A stretch of DNA of 64,000 bases from Tillus elongatus (taxonomy: Eukaryota > Arthropoda > Insecta > Coleoptera > Cleridae). The notes beneath the pieces are model-generated. The model was not told where the DNA came from, made no database searches, and saw only the letters and a program-made list of their open reading frames with translations. A program made the translations under genes and the position numbers. Position 1 is the first letter of the stretch; each line of letters opens with the position of its first letter. Positions 34,326 through 43,149 of this stretch are shown here, one piece after another. Where the stretch lies: NCBI GenBank assembly GCA_964006375.1, contig OZ023264.1, positions 10,674,225 to 10,738,224 of the forward strand, written 5' to 3'.

Positions 34326-37300
34326 CGCAATTTATTGATAAAAATTGTGATTGAAGCAAATTAAGGTGATGTTCCTGGTAAGTTTGAAACTACATTGCAA
34401 TTCTCCAGATAAAACAGAACAAATGTTAAATTCCAGAAAGTAAGTTAACTACTGCTAACAACAATAAAAAATTGAGATTATGTTACAAAAAAAATTAATA
34501 TTTTAGCATTGAATATATAAAGGAAAGAAATCAAAAATTGTATATTACTAACATGTAAATAAAGATTGAATGGTATAACTATTGTTTTTCATTCAGTTCC
34601 ACCTGTGTCTTCAAGATTTAAAAAAAAAATCAAATGGAACTCCTGGATCTTGACCTGGCCAGTTTGATTTATTAACTGAATACTAACCTTTGAGTGAAGC
34701 TCAAAAAAATGTGACGTTAAACTTCTACTTTAATGATTGTCGATAAAATTTTCAAGAAAAATACAGGTTAGGCATTTCACAAACAAGCATTGATCAACTA
34801 AATATTGAGGGTGATATATCTAAATTTACAATACTGATAAGATTTTAAGAAATAAACATGAAATTATGGTCGCTTCTAAACACATCTCACTGACATGAAT
34901 TAAAATTCTAATTTAGTTAGGCTGAATTGAAAGTTCATATTGCAGATATTTGAAAATTTTGGATGCCGCACAAAATTTGGATAGTCATACACAAGTAAAA
35001 CTCAGGAGAGACTCACCAAAACTGGGTTGTATGGAGGAAGTCAATACTTTCAAGTCATCTGTTGACTGGTTGAAGATGTTTCCCAAATGGACACCAACCA
35101 TTAGCGCTAATCACAGGCTTCCGATCTCTCACAAACGAGAGAAAATCGGAAAAATCGAGAGGTATTTCCCATGGATTGTTGTCAGACAGGTGGTTCTTGA
35201 TAATCCAGGGCTGGATGAGACAGTTAGGCCCGTATTTTTAAAGGACGAAACGTCTTATGACGTCATTGATAAATAAATTGATTGAAACTTTTCGACGGCA
35301 ATCAATATACAATCAGGTGTAAATGAAATTACGACCGCCGACTGATTTGTAGCTCGGTAATTTGTGACCACATTAGGGGATTCACCAGGTCAGAGAACAA
35401 AAGATTACTTTGTCACTTGCATTTTACAGTCAAACGCCTCATCAAATTAAAATCAAAACCGATTAAAAAACTTGTAGCAATCACTGACAATTGTTATTCG
35501 ATATTACCGATAACGAAAAGAGATTTTATCCCTATTTCAGGATGATAATTAGCCACAACAATTACAACGGTGTTTACACAAGAGTTGCTCAGACATCACT
35601 CTCTGCGGGGTAGCGACTTGTACACCGAGATCTGCCTAATTCCCCTCTATACACTTGCTTCCCCTGCTCTATACTTTAAAATGTTCAAGGTTGATTTCCT
35701 ATTTGACATCTAGGTCTGAGAGAGATAGATAGAGTTCCTAACTGCCCTTGAATATGCAATGGGCCTGGTCCTAACCAAGGATTTCCAAGAAGTTTTTTGA
35801 ACATTGTGAACGGTTTCTTAAGATGACATAATATTCCTTCGTGAATTTTCTAGCATGTCATGACACCTTTTCCTTAATAAAGATCTATTCCGTCTTTCAA
35901 TATTCAACTTTAACGTATAATTATGTGATACAGTACTTAGTTTACGATAGTCAGGTGTTAGCAAATTTTCAATAAATAATATCTACGGTCACTCTAGACC
36001 GGAGACAGAGCAATATAAAACTTCACCCTACCAATCGCTGTGCAGACTAGTTCAAGGCACAGTGATCCTGGAATGGGTGGAGTAAGACTAAGGGTATGCA
36101 CAATCAACCAAGGGTTGCGGTGCTATCGGGGCGGCAAGGCCGCGGACGAGCCCTGAGGGAAAAAAAAACGATGCCTAGTAAAAACGTAATCGTTACAAAG
36201 TTTGGCCTCCACGATCGCCAGACCTCAACAAATATGACTTCTTTCTTTGGGGAATGTTAAAAGAATTTGTGTATTCCTCGCCAATTGCGTCTTGAGCCGA
36301 ATTGTGAAATCGCATTACACATAAATGCACACTCATTAGAAACAATCAACAGTTGTTGGATAGAGTAGACTTCAATTTTCGACGAAGAATAAATTTATGC
36401 CTGAGAGAGAACGGTGAACATTTTGAACAATTTCTGTAATTTATCGGTGCAAATGTTATGTTATTTGTTATTTCTATTGTTTAAGTTGTTTGCTTTTCTA
36501 TTAAATTATTCTTATTACAACTTTTTTCCTGATTGTCAAGTCTGACGTTAAATTGTATCGCCAACGTTTGAATTTCCGATAATTTAAATAACACAGCTCT
36601 AATACGTGTATATAGTTATTCGGAATTTTGTTGAAAACGACAAAGTTTTTTGAAAATTAATAAGAATAATAAAAGTTTTAGAATTAAATTTCCCATAAAA
36701 TGAAATAATAACTTTTTAAGTCTCCCAATAGGTTAAATAATTCTGTCACATTTTAAGGGTGAATCCTCCGTTATCAACCTTTTAAAATGCTTTAATTTAA
36801 TTCTTATTACTGTCGATTATTGCTCCTGTTACACTTAAAATGTGTAGCAAATTTAATTCTTCTAAGTTCAAGCATAACTGAGATATTGATTTTTTTCCAA
36901 ATTAGAAACCCCACTTTGAAGGCCTATAACCTTTCAGGGGTGCAACTTGGTATAGGGGTAAGTTGCGTTAAATCACAATATTGAATTGAATATGAAAGAG
37001 AGATTAGGTCTAATCCTAAAAAATTCTGGAACTGCTCTTCTCGGCACCGTCAAAACTTTTCTATTGGGAATTCATCTAACCGGCAACAGGAAGTTGACAG
37101 TTTTGCTTCTTATTTTGCAGGATGTTCTGGTCCCACCCCCACCTCATCGCCTACAGCCGCCAGCCTGGCTTCATGTGACATCACAATGTTTTTTGTTGAT
37201 GGCTTTACAGATGATGAAATTATTACAGCTGCTAAGAGAATTAAGGCTAACATGTCCTGTGGACCTGATCTAGTTCCTGGCTTCTTGGTGCGCGACTACT

Positions 37301-39565
37301 TATATGCTTTCCTGACTCCGCTTAAGAAAATTTTTAAACTGATTCGTAGATCTGGAACATTCCCCGCGATTTGGAAGCTGTCACGGGTTTTCCCTGTCTT
37401 CAAGGCGGGGGGTAGTGGTGATCCATCAAACTATCGACCAATAGCCATACTATGTGTCTTCTGTAAGATTTTCGAGGCCTGCCTTTTTCAGCGAATACTG
37501 ATTCACATCAAAAACAGACTCTCTATTTCTCAGCATGGTTTCATTCCAGGGAGATCGACTGTAACGAATTTAGTTGACGTTACACAGTTCATTGCGTCCG
37601 CTCTTGACCGCTCTTCACAGGTTGATGTTGTGTATACTGATCTATCTAAGGCCTTCGATTGTCTAAATCACTCTGTTCTGATTGACAGGATGAGGGCTAT
37701 CAGATTCTCCGAGGGCTTGCTTAGCTTATTCAGATCTTATCTGGATGGAAGGAGACAATTTGTTGAGGTTGGGGGCTTCAAATCTTACACCTATCACGTA
37801 ACTTCGGGAGTGCCGCAGGGTTCCATACTTGGTCCATTACTGTTTAATATATTTATTGACCCAGTTAAACATGTTTTACATGTTCCTTTTTTAATGTATG
37901 CAGATGATATTAAGATTTTCGCAAATATTTCGAGTGTTGATGACTGTTTGCAGCTCCAGAACTGTCTTCAGATCTTTGATGAATGGTGTTGTCAGAGTGG
38001 TCTTTCTATGAATGTTTCCAAGTGTTGTGTGATGTCCTTTACTCGAAATAAGCACGCAGTTACTTTCGGGTACAATATAAAAGGGCTTCCACTTGATCGC
38101 CCCGGGACAGTTAAGGACCTTGGAATTGTTTTTGATGGTACTCTATCTTTTAAACCACACTATGAGCAGACTGTCAGTTCCGCTTACAAAACTCTTGGGT
38201 TTCTGATAAGAAACAGCAAAAATTTCTCACAGACTGACACCCTCCTCCTGTTCTTTAGTTGTTTGGTTAGGTCCCGACTTGAATATGGCTCAGTTGTGTG
38301 GGCTCCTACTTATGAGATACATGTGGCAAGTCTAGAATCAGTGCAAAGGAAGTTTCTAAAGTTTCTTAGCTTTCGTGAGGATGGTCGATATCCATCTATT
38401 GGTTTTCCTCAGGAAAGTTTACTTCATCGCTTTAGTCTGCAGAGTTTGTCGATGCGCAGGCAGTGCAGTTTCATTACATTTTTATACAAACTGGTTAATT
38501 CTGTGTTCCACTGCCCTAGTCTGCTTCAGCAACTTAATTTCAATGTGCCTCGTATTGCAGCATGTTTTCTAGGCACATTCTATCTCCCGACTGCTCGTAT
38601 GCGATTGCTGCGATTGTCTCCAATTTACCAGATGTGCAATGATTACTCTGTACTGCAAGACTGCCTACATATCTTCTCATGTAATATATCAGAGATAAAA
38701 ATGTTTTTCGAAGCGATCTAATTTGTGACTCTCTTTTGTATAGTTTGTTTGATTATTGTTTGTTATTATGTTTTGTGTATTGGCCCATCCTTAATTTGGC
38801 TTTTAAGTGTATGAATAAATAAATAAAATAAATAAATATTTTGGGTTCCCCTACATACCCATGCTCTGTGTCAGTGCTTATGCTGAACATCCTGTATAGG
38901 TATGGTGTTAGATCACACTATGTATGTGCTGAAAATATTTAGCATTCCGTAACACCGACTGCACCCCACAACTTTCATTTATTATTATTATTATCATTTT
39001 CAGACTATTTGATACATTATTTTGAAATCCATTTTTTTTTACAGGCCAAAGCTTTATGTTGCACCAAATAAGAAAAATGATAGGTCTAACTATTGCAATA
39101 ATGAGAAACCAAGCCACAGAAGATATTATGAACAAAGCGTTTTCCATTGAAAAATTAAGTATACCCAGAGCACCAGGTTTAGGCCTAGTTCTAGACCAGG
39201 TCCATTATGATAGATACAATTTTAGATATGGCGAAGATGGTATGCACGAGAAACTCACTTGGGAAGAGATCGACAGTGAAATTAACGAATTCAAAGAGAA
39301 ACACATTTACCCAACAATTATTGATACTGAAATAAATGAAAAAGCAATGGTTTACTGGATTCAAAATAAATTATCAAAACATTCGTATGATGATGATGAT
39401 GAAAGCAAAAATGATGAAAGTGATAACGAAGGGGAAAACGAAGATGATAATGTTGAAGAGTCTTTAGATAATGATTCAAAGGAGGAAGAAACTGTAGATA
39501 ATAAGGCTAATGTAGATGATAAGAACGATAGTAAAGATAACGAAAGTAAACGTGTTAGTATGTAG
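27309..39565 (+). CDS. PUS1: tRNA pseudouridine synthase PUS1 (complete, 5 exons)
   Basis: TruA-family enzyme that isomerises uridine to pseudouridine in tRNAs, acting in nucleus and mitochondria in animals. Exons are 27,309-27,357, 27,419-27,653, 30,363-30,529, 30,655-31,026 and 39,045-39,565. Together they form one frame of 447 residues. Visible blocks in order: KFAVIMGYSGVNYFGMQRNP, RAARTDKGVSAARQVVSLK with the catalytic Asp codon at 30,484-30,486, LPEVIRVFGVKRVTKGFNSK, DGRTYFYMFPT, KNFHNFTAKR, GQSFMLHQIRKMIGL, RAPGLGLVL and HIYPTII. An acidic C-terminal tail follows. The first exon supplies a hydrophobic, basic N-terminus suited to mitochondrial import, and the ATG at 27,436 could start a nuclear form. 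Intron 4 is 8 kb of nested transposons. Confidence 0.93.
27419..27653 (+). CDS. PUS1: PUS1 exon 2
   Basis: Enters in phase 1 after TTCTTCTAG and leaves in phase 2. A lysine and arginine-rich stretch (KARYDGRTKKRKWEERR) could be a nuclear signal. It precedes the first TruA strand, RRKFAVIMGYSGVNYFGMQR. Confidence 0.88.
27685..28335. mobile_element. possible non-autonomous TIR element in PUS1 intron 2
   Basis: Near 27,687 the sequence CGGGAACGGTGCACTTAACC is inversely repeated near 28,300 (GGTTAAGTACACCGTCC). The interior has a 111-bp tandem duplication (27,911-28,133) with AGGTCCAGAAAGTCAGGTC in both units. There is no coding frame, and no target duplication was identified. Confidence 0.45.
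27911..28133. repeat. 111-bp tandem duplication
   Basis: Two units share AGGTCCAGAAAGTCAGGTC, GTGTGTAAAAAGCATTTT and GGCAACACACTCTTGG-like blocks at a spacing of 111 bp (27,925 and 28,036). Confidence 0.8.
28370..28760 (+). repeat. foldback repeat family C2, single arm copy
   Basis: It matches the left arm and centre of the palindrome at 49,950-50,700: AAACCACAAGAAAAATTCCT, AAAAAGGAAATATG, CCTTAAACACTGCCTACGC, CCCGTAACTTTC and CCACGACTAAGCAGC. The second arm is absent. Confidence 0.75.
28761..29283. other. PUS1 intron 2, unclassified
   Basis: Ordinary AT-rich intron DNA. No feature recognised. Confidence 0.4.
29284..29352. repeat. (TA)n microsatellite, about 70 bp
   Basis: Uninterrupted TA dinucleotides within PUS1 intron 2. 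Confidence 0.95.
29353..30362. other. PUS1 intron 2, 3' part, unclassified
   Basis: No repeat or gene recognised. A T-rich tract leads into the CAG acceptor at 30,360-30,362. Confidence 0.4.
30363..30529 (+). CDS. PUS1: PUS1 exon 3 (catalytic Asp)
   Basis: Phase 2 in, phase 1 out before GTAAGT. It encodes NPHTRTIEEEFFQALHKTE and QFQRAARTDKGVSAARQVV, the latter with the catalytic Asp of TruA-family enzymes. Confidence 0.93.
30655..31026 (+). CDS. PUS1: PUS1 exon 4
   Basis: Phase 1 in, phase 1 out before GTAAGT. It encodes LPEVIRVFGVKRVTKGFNSK, RTYFYMFPTIVFAP, FVGTKNFHNFTAKRKPNDPS and FVRKCVEFAVMKVRG, the central TruA fold. Confidence 0.93.
31635..33060 (-). mobile_element. LINE family B copy 2, 5'-truncated
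   Basis: Minus-strand Jockey/CR1-like element inserted in the mariner-like element. Its main frame (32,677-31,820) has EQQHGFLKGRSTTTNLLLY, YTDFSKAFDKINHALLLSKL, SGVPQGSHCGLVLFNLFIND and the catalytic FADDIKIFK box. Upstream, 32,958-32,700 carries the linker. The C-terminal thumb continues in another frame to 31,640. It is relatively well kept, with about three frame breaks. Confidence 0.85.
31820..32677 (-). CDS. LINE family B reverse transcriptase fragment
   Basis: 285-codon open frame for the palm of a non-LTR reverse transcriptase, which would copy element RNA at nicked target DNA. Motifs in order are WKHSYLMPVHK, NYRAVCIQSEIPK, EQQHGFLKGRS, DFSKAFDKINH, SGVPQGSHCGL, the catalytic MFADDIKIFK and LNVEKCFCITFTR. 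The frame is lost at both ends, so it cannot give a full enzyme. Confidence 0.85.
   Translation of the reverse strand: MAIPLRILFNRSLLSGEFPHVWKHSYLMPVHKQRPKHLVTNYRAVCIQSEIPKLLDFFVSRHITWKCRHVFVEQQHGFLKGRSTTTNLLLYQNVLVSALEDRLQVNSVYTDFSKAFDKINHALLLSKLALLGFNANFLSWVRSFLTGRSQSVKIRNLISDSITVSSGVPQGSHCGLVLFNLFINDVIHSLKHSQILMFADDIKIFKIVRSRQDALLLQEDLNRFAWWCGDNLLALNVEKCFCITFTRTQFPIDFVYFKGSSALQRKVMIKLCSLESELQYLYQSD
33075..33895 (+). pseudogene. mariner-like transposase, N-terminal and middle part
   Basis: Starts ARKFLFSEQVDMLLVFGFCE and is broken near 33,160. It is then open from 33,285 with STRNLSRQTGISQTSVHRVI and LLQPYHIQKVQELLPEDLVK. A stop lies at 33,504. The next block has YFTDEACFTRRG with the first catalytic Asp and WFMHDGAPPHFS with the second. 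The sequence ends at WIGRGNN near 33,890, exactly where the third-Asp block should start. That block is found 2.3 kb away at 36,200. Confidence 0.82.
34256..34318. repeat. (TA)n microsatellite, about 62 bp
   Basis: Uninterrupted TA dinucleotides within the unidentified insertion. Confidence 0.95.
34950..35276 (+). CDS. unrecognised 108-codon open frame
   Basis: Open frame with mixed composition (VDWLKMFPKWTPTISAN, ERYFPWIVVRQVVLDNPG) and a TAA end. A possible acceptor TTGCAG precedes it at about 34,940, so it could be an exon relic. I recognise no domain. The level of evidence is low: a frame of this length can arise by chance. Confidence 0.2.
   Translation: MKILDAAQNLDSHTQVKLRRDSPKLGCMEEVNTFKSSVDWLKMFPKWTPTISANHRLPISHKREKIGKIERYFPWIVVRQVVLDNPGLDETVRPVFLKDETSYDVIDK
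36200..36435 (+). pseudogene. mariner-like transposase, C-terminal part
   Basis: It continues the transposase of 33,075-33,895 with VWPPRSPDLNKYDFFLWGML, where the Asp after SP is the third catalytic residue. It then runs through QQLLDRVDFNFRRRINLCLR to a TAA near 36,435. Two stops lie between the blocks. Confidence 0.8.
36985..38721 (+). CDS. LINE family C reverse transcriptase, open to the 5' truncation
   Basis: 578 codons without a stop, from the truncation point to TAA at 38,719-38,721. The most likely usable ATG is at 37,186, giving 511 residues. It includes the linker end (NPKKFWNCSSRHRQNF) and a full set of reverse-transcriptase motifs: [76 protein letters not shown], the catalytic YADDIKIFAN, LSMNVSKCCVMSFTR and DLGIVFDGTLSFKPHYEQ. 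A thumb with VQRKFLKFLSF follows. The endonuclease domain is missing, so the copy cannot move on its own. Confidence 0.92.
   Translation: MEYEREIRSNPKKFWNCSSRHRQNFSIGNSSNRQQEVDSFASYFAGCSGPTPTSSPTAASLASCDITMFFVDGFTDDEIITAAKRIKANMSCGPDLVPGFLVRDYLYAFLTPLKKIFKLIRRSGTFPAIWKLSRVFPVFKAGGSGDPSNYRPIAILCVFCKIFEACLFQRILIHIKNRLSISQHGFIPGRSTVTNLVDVTQFIASALDRSSQVDVVYTDLSKAFDCLNHSVLIDRMRAIRFSEGLLSLFRSYLDGRRQFVEVGGFKSYTYHVTSGVPQGSILGPLLFNIFIDPVKHVLHVPFLMYADDIKIFANISSVDDCLQLQNCLQIFDEWCCQSGLSMNVSKCCVMSFTRNKHAVTFGYNIKGLPLDRPGTVKDLGIVFDGTLSFKPHYEQTVSSAYKTLGFLIRNSKNFSQTDTLLLFFSCLVRSRLEYGSVVWAPTYEIHVASLESVQRKFLKFLSFREDGRYPSIGFPQESLLHRFSLQSLSMRRQCSFITFLYKLVNSVFHCPSLLQQLNFNVPRIAACFLGTFYLPTARMRLLRLSPIYQMCNDYSVLQDCLHIFSCNISEIKMFFEAI
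36985..38838 (+). mobile_element. LINE family C, youngest copy, 5'-truncated
   Basis: Jockey-like LINE inserted in the right inverted repeat of the mariner-like element. The target duplication AATATT is readable on both sides (before 36,980 and at 38,834-38,840). It holds one unbroken frame to 38,721 and a short 3' UTR. The tail is made of AATAA units. An older, broken relative lies at 5,236-6,050. Confidence 0.9.
39045..39565 (+). CDS. PUS1: PUS1 exon 5 with acidic tail
   Basis: Phase 1 in. It encodes GQSFMLHQIRKMIGLTIAIM, PRAPGLGLVLDQVHYDRYNF, HIYPTIIDTEINEKAM and a tail of about 65 residues made mostly of Asp, Glu, Asn, Ser and Lys. It ends in TAG at 39,563-39,565. Confidence 0.93.
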
Positions 39566-39570
39566 TAACT

Positions 39571-39635
39571 AATAAATTTTGCTAAGTTTTGAATGAACTC
39601 TTTTAATTTTTCTGCTTTACTAAACAAATAATAAA
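39571..39635 (+). terminator. PUS1: PUS1 polyadenylation signals
   Basis: AATAAA occurs at 39,571-39,576, only 6 bp after the stop, and again at 39,630-39,635. The second is the more plausible signal. Confidence 0.5.
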
Positions 39636-39639
39636 AGGT

Positions 39640-39790
39640 CCCGTGCAGCAAGTGCGTCATGCTAGTGAATTTTCATAAAATTCTTAAAGCACAGTTTATT
39701 AAAATTCAAAATAATTTACTTCAGCGAAAATTATCGTACAAAAATTTTCAGTAAAACCCCAAGTATAAGCAAGTTTATATAATGTGGTAT
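39640..39790 (+). repeat. dispersed repeat family D2, copy next to PUS1
   Basis: GCAGCAAGTGCGTCATGCTA followed by GTGAATTTTCAT matches blocks at 49,505, 49,680 and, reversed, 58,990-59,045. Confidence 0.65.
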
Positions 39791-39874
39791 ATGATAACTT
39801 AAAAATATATACAGACAGGTGTGCAGTGGTTGCATAACGTCTTCCTCCCATTTCTCTCAGTCCACTCACCATAA

Positions 39875-40655
39875 GTTTTTTTTTTATATTTCAACAACAC
39901 ACCATGTGGGCTCACAGCCTAAATACCATCGTAACGTGGGTGTCGACAAGGAGGAAAAAGGGTGCATTCGCTCTGTTCTGGTAGATCTGTTGGGGGCAGC
40001 AGGTGGAGGAACTATGAAAGAAAGCTCCTCTGAGCAGTGCCCGTGCAGATATCTATAAAAGAGAGAGAGAAGTCACCAAGGCCACGTCGGTGGGCAAGGG
40101 ATGGCAGTCTTTGGGTGAGAGTAGGGTCACCGATGAAACGTATAGCTCTTCTGAATGGAGTCCAGCATAGCGAGTGTAGAAGCGGCAGCTGCACCCCAGA
40201 TGTGGGAGCAGTATTCGAGGTTCGGCCTTATTTGTGAAGTATATAAAGTATAGAGATTAGCTGGTGAAAAGTATTTGCAAGCCCGGAAAAGGAAACCTAA
40301 TTTTGTAGCAGCCGCTTCTGCAATTGATGTGACATGTTGGTGCCAATTGAGATTTCGATCCACAGAAATGCCAACAAGTGAAAAGGACTCATTACTTTGA
40401 ATAACTTGGTTGTTCATTGTGATAGGTCTAGGGCTGGTGTATCTCTTATGAGATAGAAAGCAAGACTGAGATTTGGTGGAGTTGAATTGTACAAGATTTC
40501 TACTTCCCTAGTCTAATAATTTTTGGAGATCCACAGAGACAGAACCCTCCATTCCACAGAGACAGAACCCTCCATGAGTCTGTGATCCTCATCTAATTGG
40601 GCTAAAGAGACAGGCTTAGAATATTGTATATTTGAGTGGAGGGTGCGAAACAGAC
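39875..40655 (-). mobile_element. LINE family A copy 3, 3' end fragment
   Basis: Minus-strand 3' part of the family: thumb region with [36 protein letters not shown], and the 3' UTR down to a T-rich end near 39,880 that matches 60,690. A 22-bp duplication (CACAGAGACAGAACCCTCCA) is present at 40,534-40,577. It is cut at 40,655 by the mariner that follows. Confidence 0.85.
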
Positions 40656-42565
40656 CGATTTGCGTCCAGAGAAATTATTTTTTTAAGAAACACTGAAATA
40701 CGTCAATTTTAATATTGAGGGGGATATGTTTTGACATAAAACTAAACTTTGTCACATCAACCCCTTAAGGGTGGTGATAACAACCCTTATATTTTAAATA
40801 GGGAACATGGGTCGAGTGCTACATCATTTGATAGCTCTTTCTTTTCTGAATTCAGCACACTACTTTTTTTAGAAGTTTTATCAACTCGTTTAAAAATTAT
40901 TCACAGTTGAAGTTGCAAGATCGTATTTCATTCATTGTGATAAGAAATGCACTAATTAGTCAATTTTTCGTTAAAAAAAAAAAAACTAAAAAACAAAACC
41001 AAACGTTCAAAAATGTTTAATCAGTTAAGTAAGTGTTCAAATTGTTGACCACCAGCTTCCATACAAAAGTACAAATTTTGTTCAACACGAGCTCTGACAT
41101 TCTGGAGCATTTGGGAGTTATTAGACGGCATTCGTCAACAATGTGTCGTCGTAATTTTTCCAGAGACTCCGGTTCTGTTGCGTAAATTCTACTCTTTAAA
41201 TGGTCCCATAGAAATAAGTCTAAAGGAGTTAAATCCGGTGATCTATGGGGCCACTCAATAGCACCTCTATGCCCAATCCATTGTCCTGGAAACTCTCTGT
41301 TCAAAAACTCCCTAACACGTTGTGAAAAATGCGGAGGAGCTCCATCTTGTTGAAACACTAATTGATTTTCTTGATAGCGAACATCATTTTGAACAAGGTC
41401 AATTAGTAGAGGGTAAACGATATCTTCTAGTAACTCCAAATACGTTTCGCCAATCAAATTGCCATCAAGAAAAATTGGTCCGATTAAACGGTCTCCAAAA
41501 ATGCCAGTCCAGACATTCAATTTCTGTGGAGTTTCAGTGTGGACTTCGTGAAAATTTCTTGGATTATTATCTGCCCAATAACGATAATTATGACAATTGA
41601 CTGTAGAGTTTAATAAAAACGTACACTCGTCTGAAAAACAGATATTGAACAGAAAGTTCCCATTATCAGCTATTCGTGCAGTCATAACTTCACAAAACTC
41701 CAGCCGCCGATCAAAATCATCTTCATTCAGTTGTACAAGATGAATTTTATACGGGTGAAATTTATGATGCTTCAATATTCGCTGAATAGTTCTTCTTTTG
41801 ATGTTTAAAACAGTGGCCAATTTTCTCGTGCTCAAAGTTTGGTCTGCAGCAATTTGTCCTAAAACTTCAATCTCAGTAGTCTCATTTCTAACCGGAAATT
41901 CACGTTCAGGATCCCGTTTTTTGTTGCCTACTGAACCACTTTGTCGAAACTTTGCAACTAACTCCAAAATGTATTTTCTGTTAACATGTCTGTTCGGATG
42001 TCGTTAATTAAACAAATTTGTGGTACGGTTGGCACAGTCATCGTTGTTGAGAAAAATAATAATTATTTCAACTCTTTCTTCTACAGAAAACACCATTGTG
42101 AAATTAATTTTCGGTAGTACTATCAAGTATTAAACCGACCGATAAACTGAAATAATAAACCGCATTTCTCTCATTCCGATAAGAAAAGTTCTGATAGTCA
42201 TTTTTTTGTTTACAAACCAACAAAACATTGACTATCAGCACATTTCTTATCGGAATGAGTGAAATGCGTTTTTGCATCTTCAACTGTGAATAATTTTTAA
42301 ACGAGTTGATAAAAATTTAAAAAAAAATGGTGTGCTGAATTCAGAAAAGAAAGAGCTTTCAAATGATGTAACACTCGACCCATGTTCCCTATTTAAAATA
42401 TAAGGGTTGTTATCACCACCTTTAAGGGGTTGATGTGACAAAGTTGAGTTTTATGTCTAAAGATGCCCCCTCAATATTAAAATTGACGTGTTTCAGCGTT
42501 TCTTAAAAAAAATATTCTCTGGACGCAAATCGGTCTGTTTCGTTTTTAATGTGCCACCCTATATG
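40656..42565 (-). mobile_element. mariner-like element with ~270-bp inverted repeats, nearly intact
   Basis: Long inverted repeats at 40,660-40,900 and 42,300-42,550 share GAAACAGACCGATTTGCGTC, AATATTGAGGGGG, ACATGGGTCGAGTG and GAATTCAGCACAC-type blocks. The right end, reversed, starts TAGGGTGGCACATT. The left end lacks about 13 of those outermost bases, where it abuts the LINE. One transposase gene fills the middle. Little decay suggests a young insertion. Confidence 0.85.
41017..42096 (-). pseudogene. mariner-like transposase with a single in-frame stop
   Basis: Frame of 360 codons from ATG (42,096) to the stop ending at 41,017, interrupted once by TAA at codon 31 (42,004-42,006). From codon 44 it is open for 316 residues. 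The N-terminus VFSVEERVEIIIIFLNN and KFRQSGSVGN form the paired-type DNA-binding region. The catalytic triad is visible: Asp in CFSDECTFL, Asp in LVFQQDGAPPHFS and Asp in PHRSPDLTPLDLFLW, with 36 residues between the last two. A shorter start (41,967) would lack the first helix-turn-helix, so function is unlikely but only one base away in appearance. Confidence 0.88.
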
Positions 42566-43149
42566 TATAAACATATAAAAATTCGAACAAACCTTGGGTT
42601 ATAGGGGCCCTAGTTCGCGCTCATTTGTAAAGTTTTCTGAAAGTATAACCATCATTGCCACTAATTGTGAATTTTCTTAATGAACATTCACGATTTTATT
42701 AGTGAAAATGTATTAAAAAGAATATTAATAAAACTTAATTTAAACGAGAAACAAAATCTATTTTATTATGGGACAGAATAAATATACAACGTAAAGTGTA
42801 AAAATTTTATTTCTATAATACAAAAATATCTTAGTATATAATAAATTGTATCAATTTCTTAGAAGTAAAGTCTGTACTTAATCAAAAGGTAACATTTATA
42901 ACTTATGTGTAGAAAAAACGCCTGTCTAATCAAAATTCAGGTATATTAGTATAGTTAGTAAATAGTGGAACGTTTAAATTGCCAAGACTATTTTTCAAAT
43001 AGGTAAGTCATTTGATATAATCTTAGTTTGAGGTTTGATTTTAATATAACAAAATATTTGTAAAAAAATAAAAGTATAATCACACTAAAAACTACAAAAA
43101 TAATTGCAACAGATGCTTCAACAACAAAGTTGTCTTCATTAATTTAACG
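42566..43149. other. intergenic, unclassified
   Basis: AT-rich DNA between the mariner and the SINE. Nothing recognised. Confidence 0.4.

Larger units (their letters stand above)
33896..36199. other. unidentified 2.3-kb insertion within a transposase gene
   Basis: It separates two halves of one transposase and so must be an insertion. It contains a (TA)n array (34,256-34,318), a 108-codon open frame at 34,950-35,276 and a GC-richer right end (GGGGCGGCAAGGCCGCGGAC near 36,130). I could not find inverted or direct terminal repeats, nor any known domain. It may be a non-autonomous element, a captured genomic piece, or several elements. Confidence 0.5.
31263..38896 (+). mobile_element. mariner-like element with ~370-bp terminal inverted repeats, triply interrupted
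   Basis: Left end TACAGGGTGATTCGCATAAG (31,263) and right end, in reverse, TACAGGATGTTCAGCATAAG (38,896), each beside TA. The left inverted repeat runs to about 31,634. The right one occupies 36,670-36,984 and 38,839-38,896, split by a LINE. Inside are the transposase pieces 33,075-33,895 and 36,200-36,435. Three later insertions separate the parts: LINE family B (31,635-33,060), an unidentified 2.3 kb (33,896-36,199) and LINE family C (36,985-38,838). All lie within PUS1 intron 4. Confidence 0.82.
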
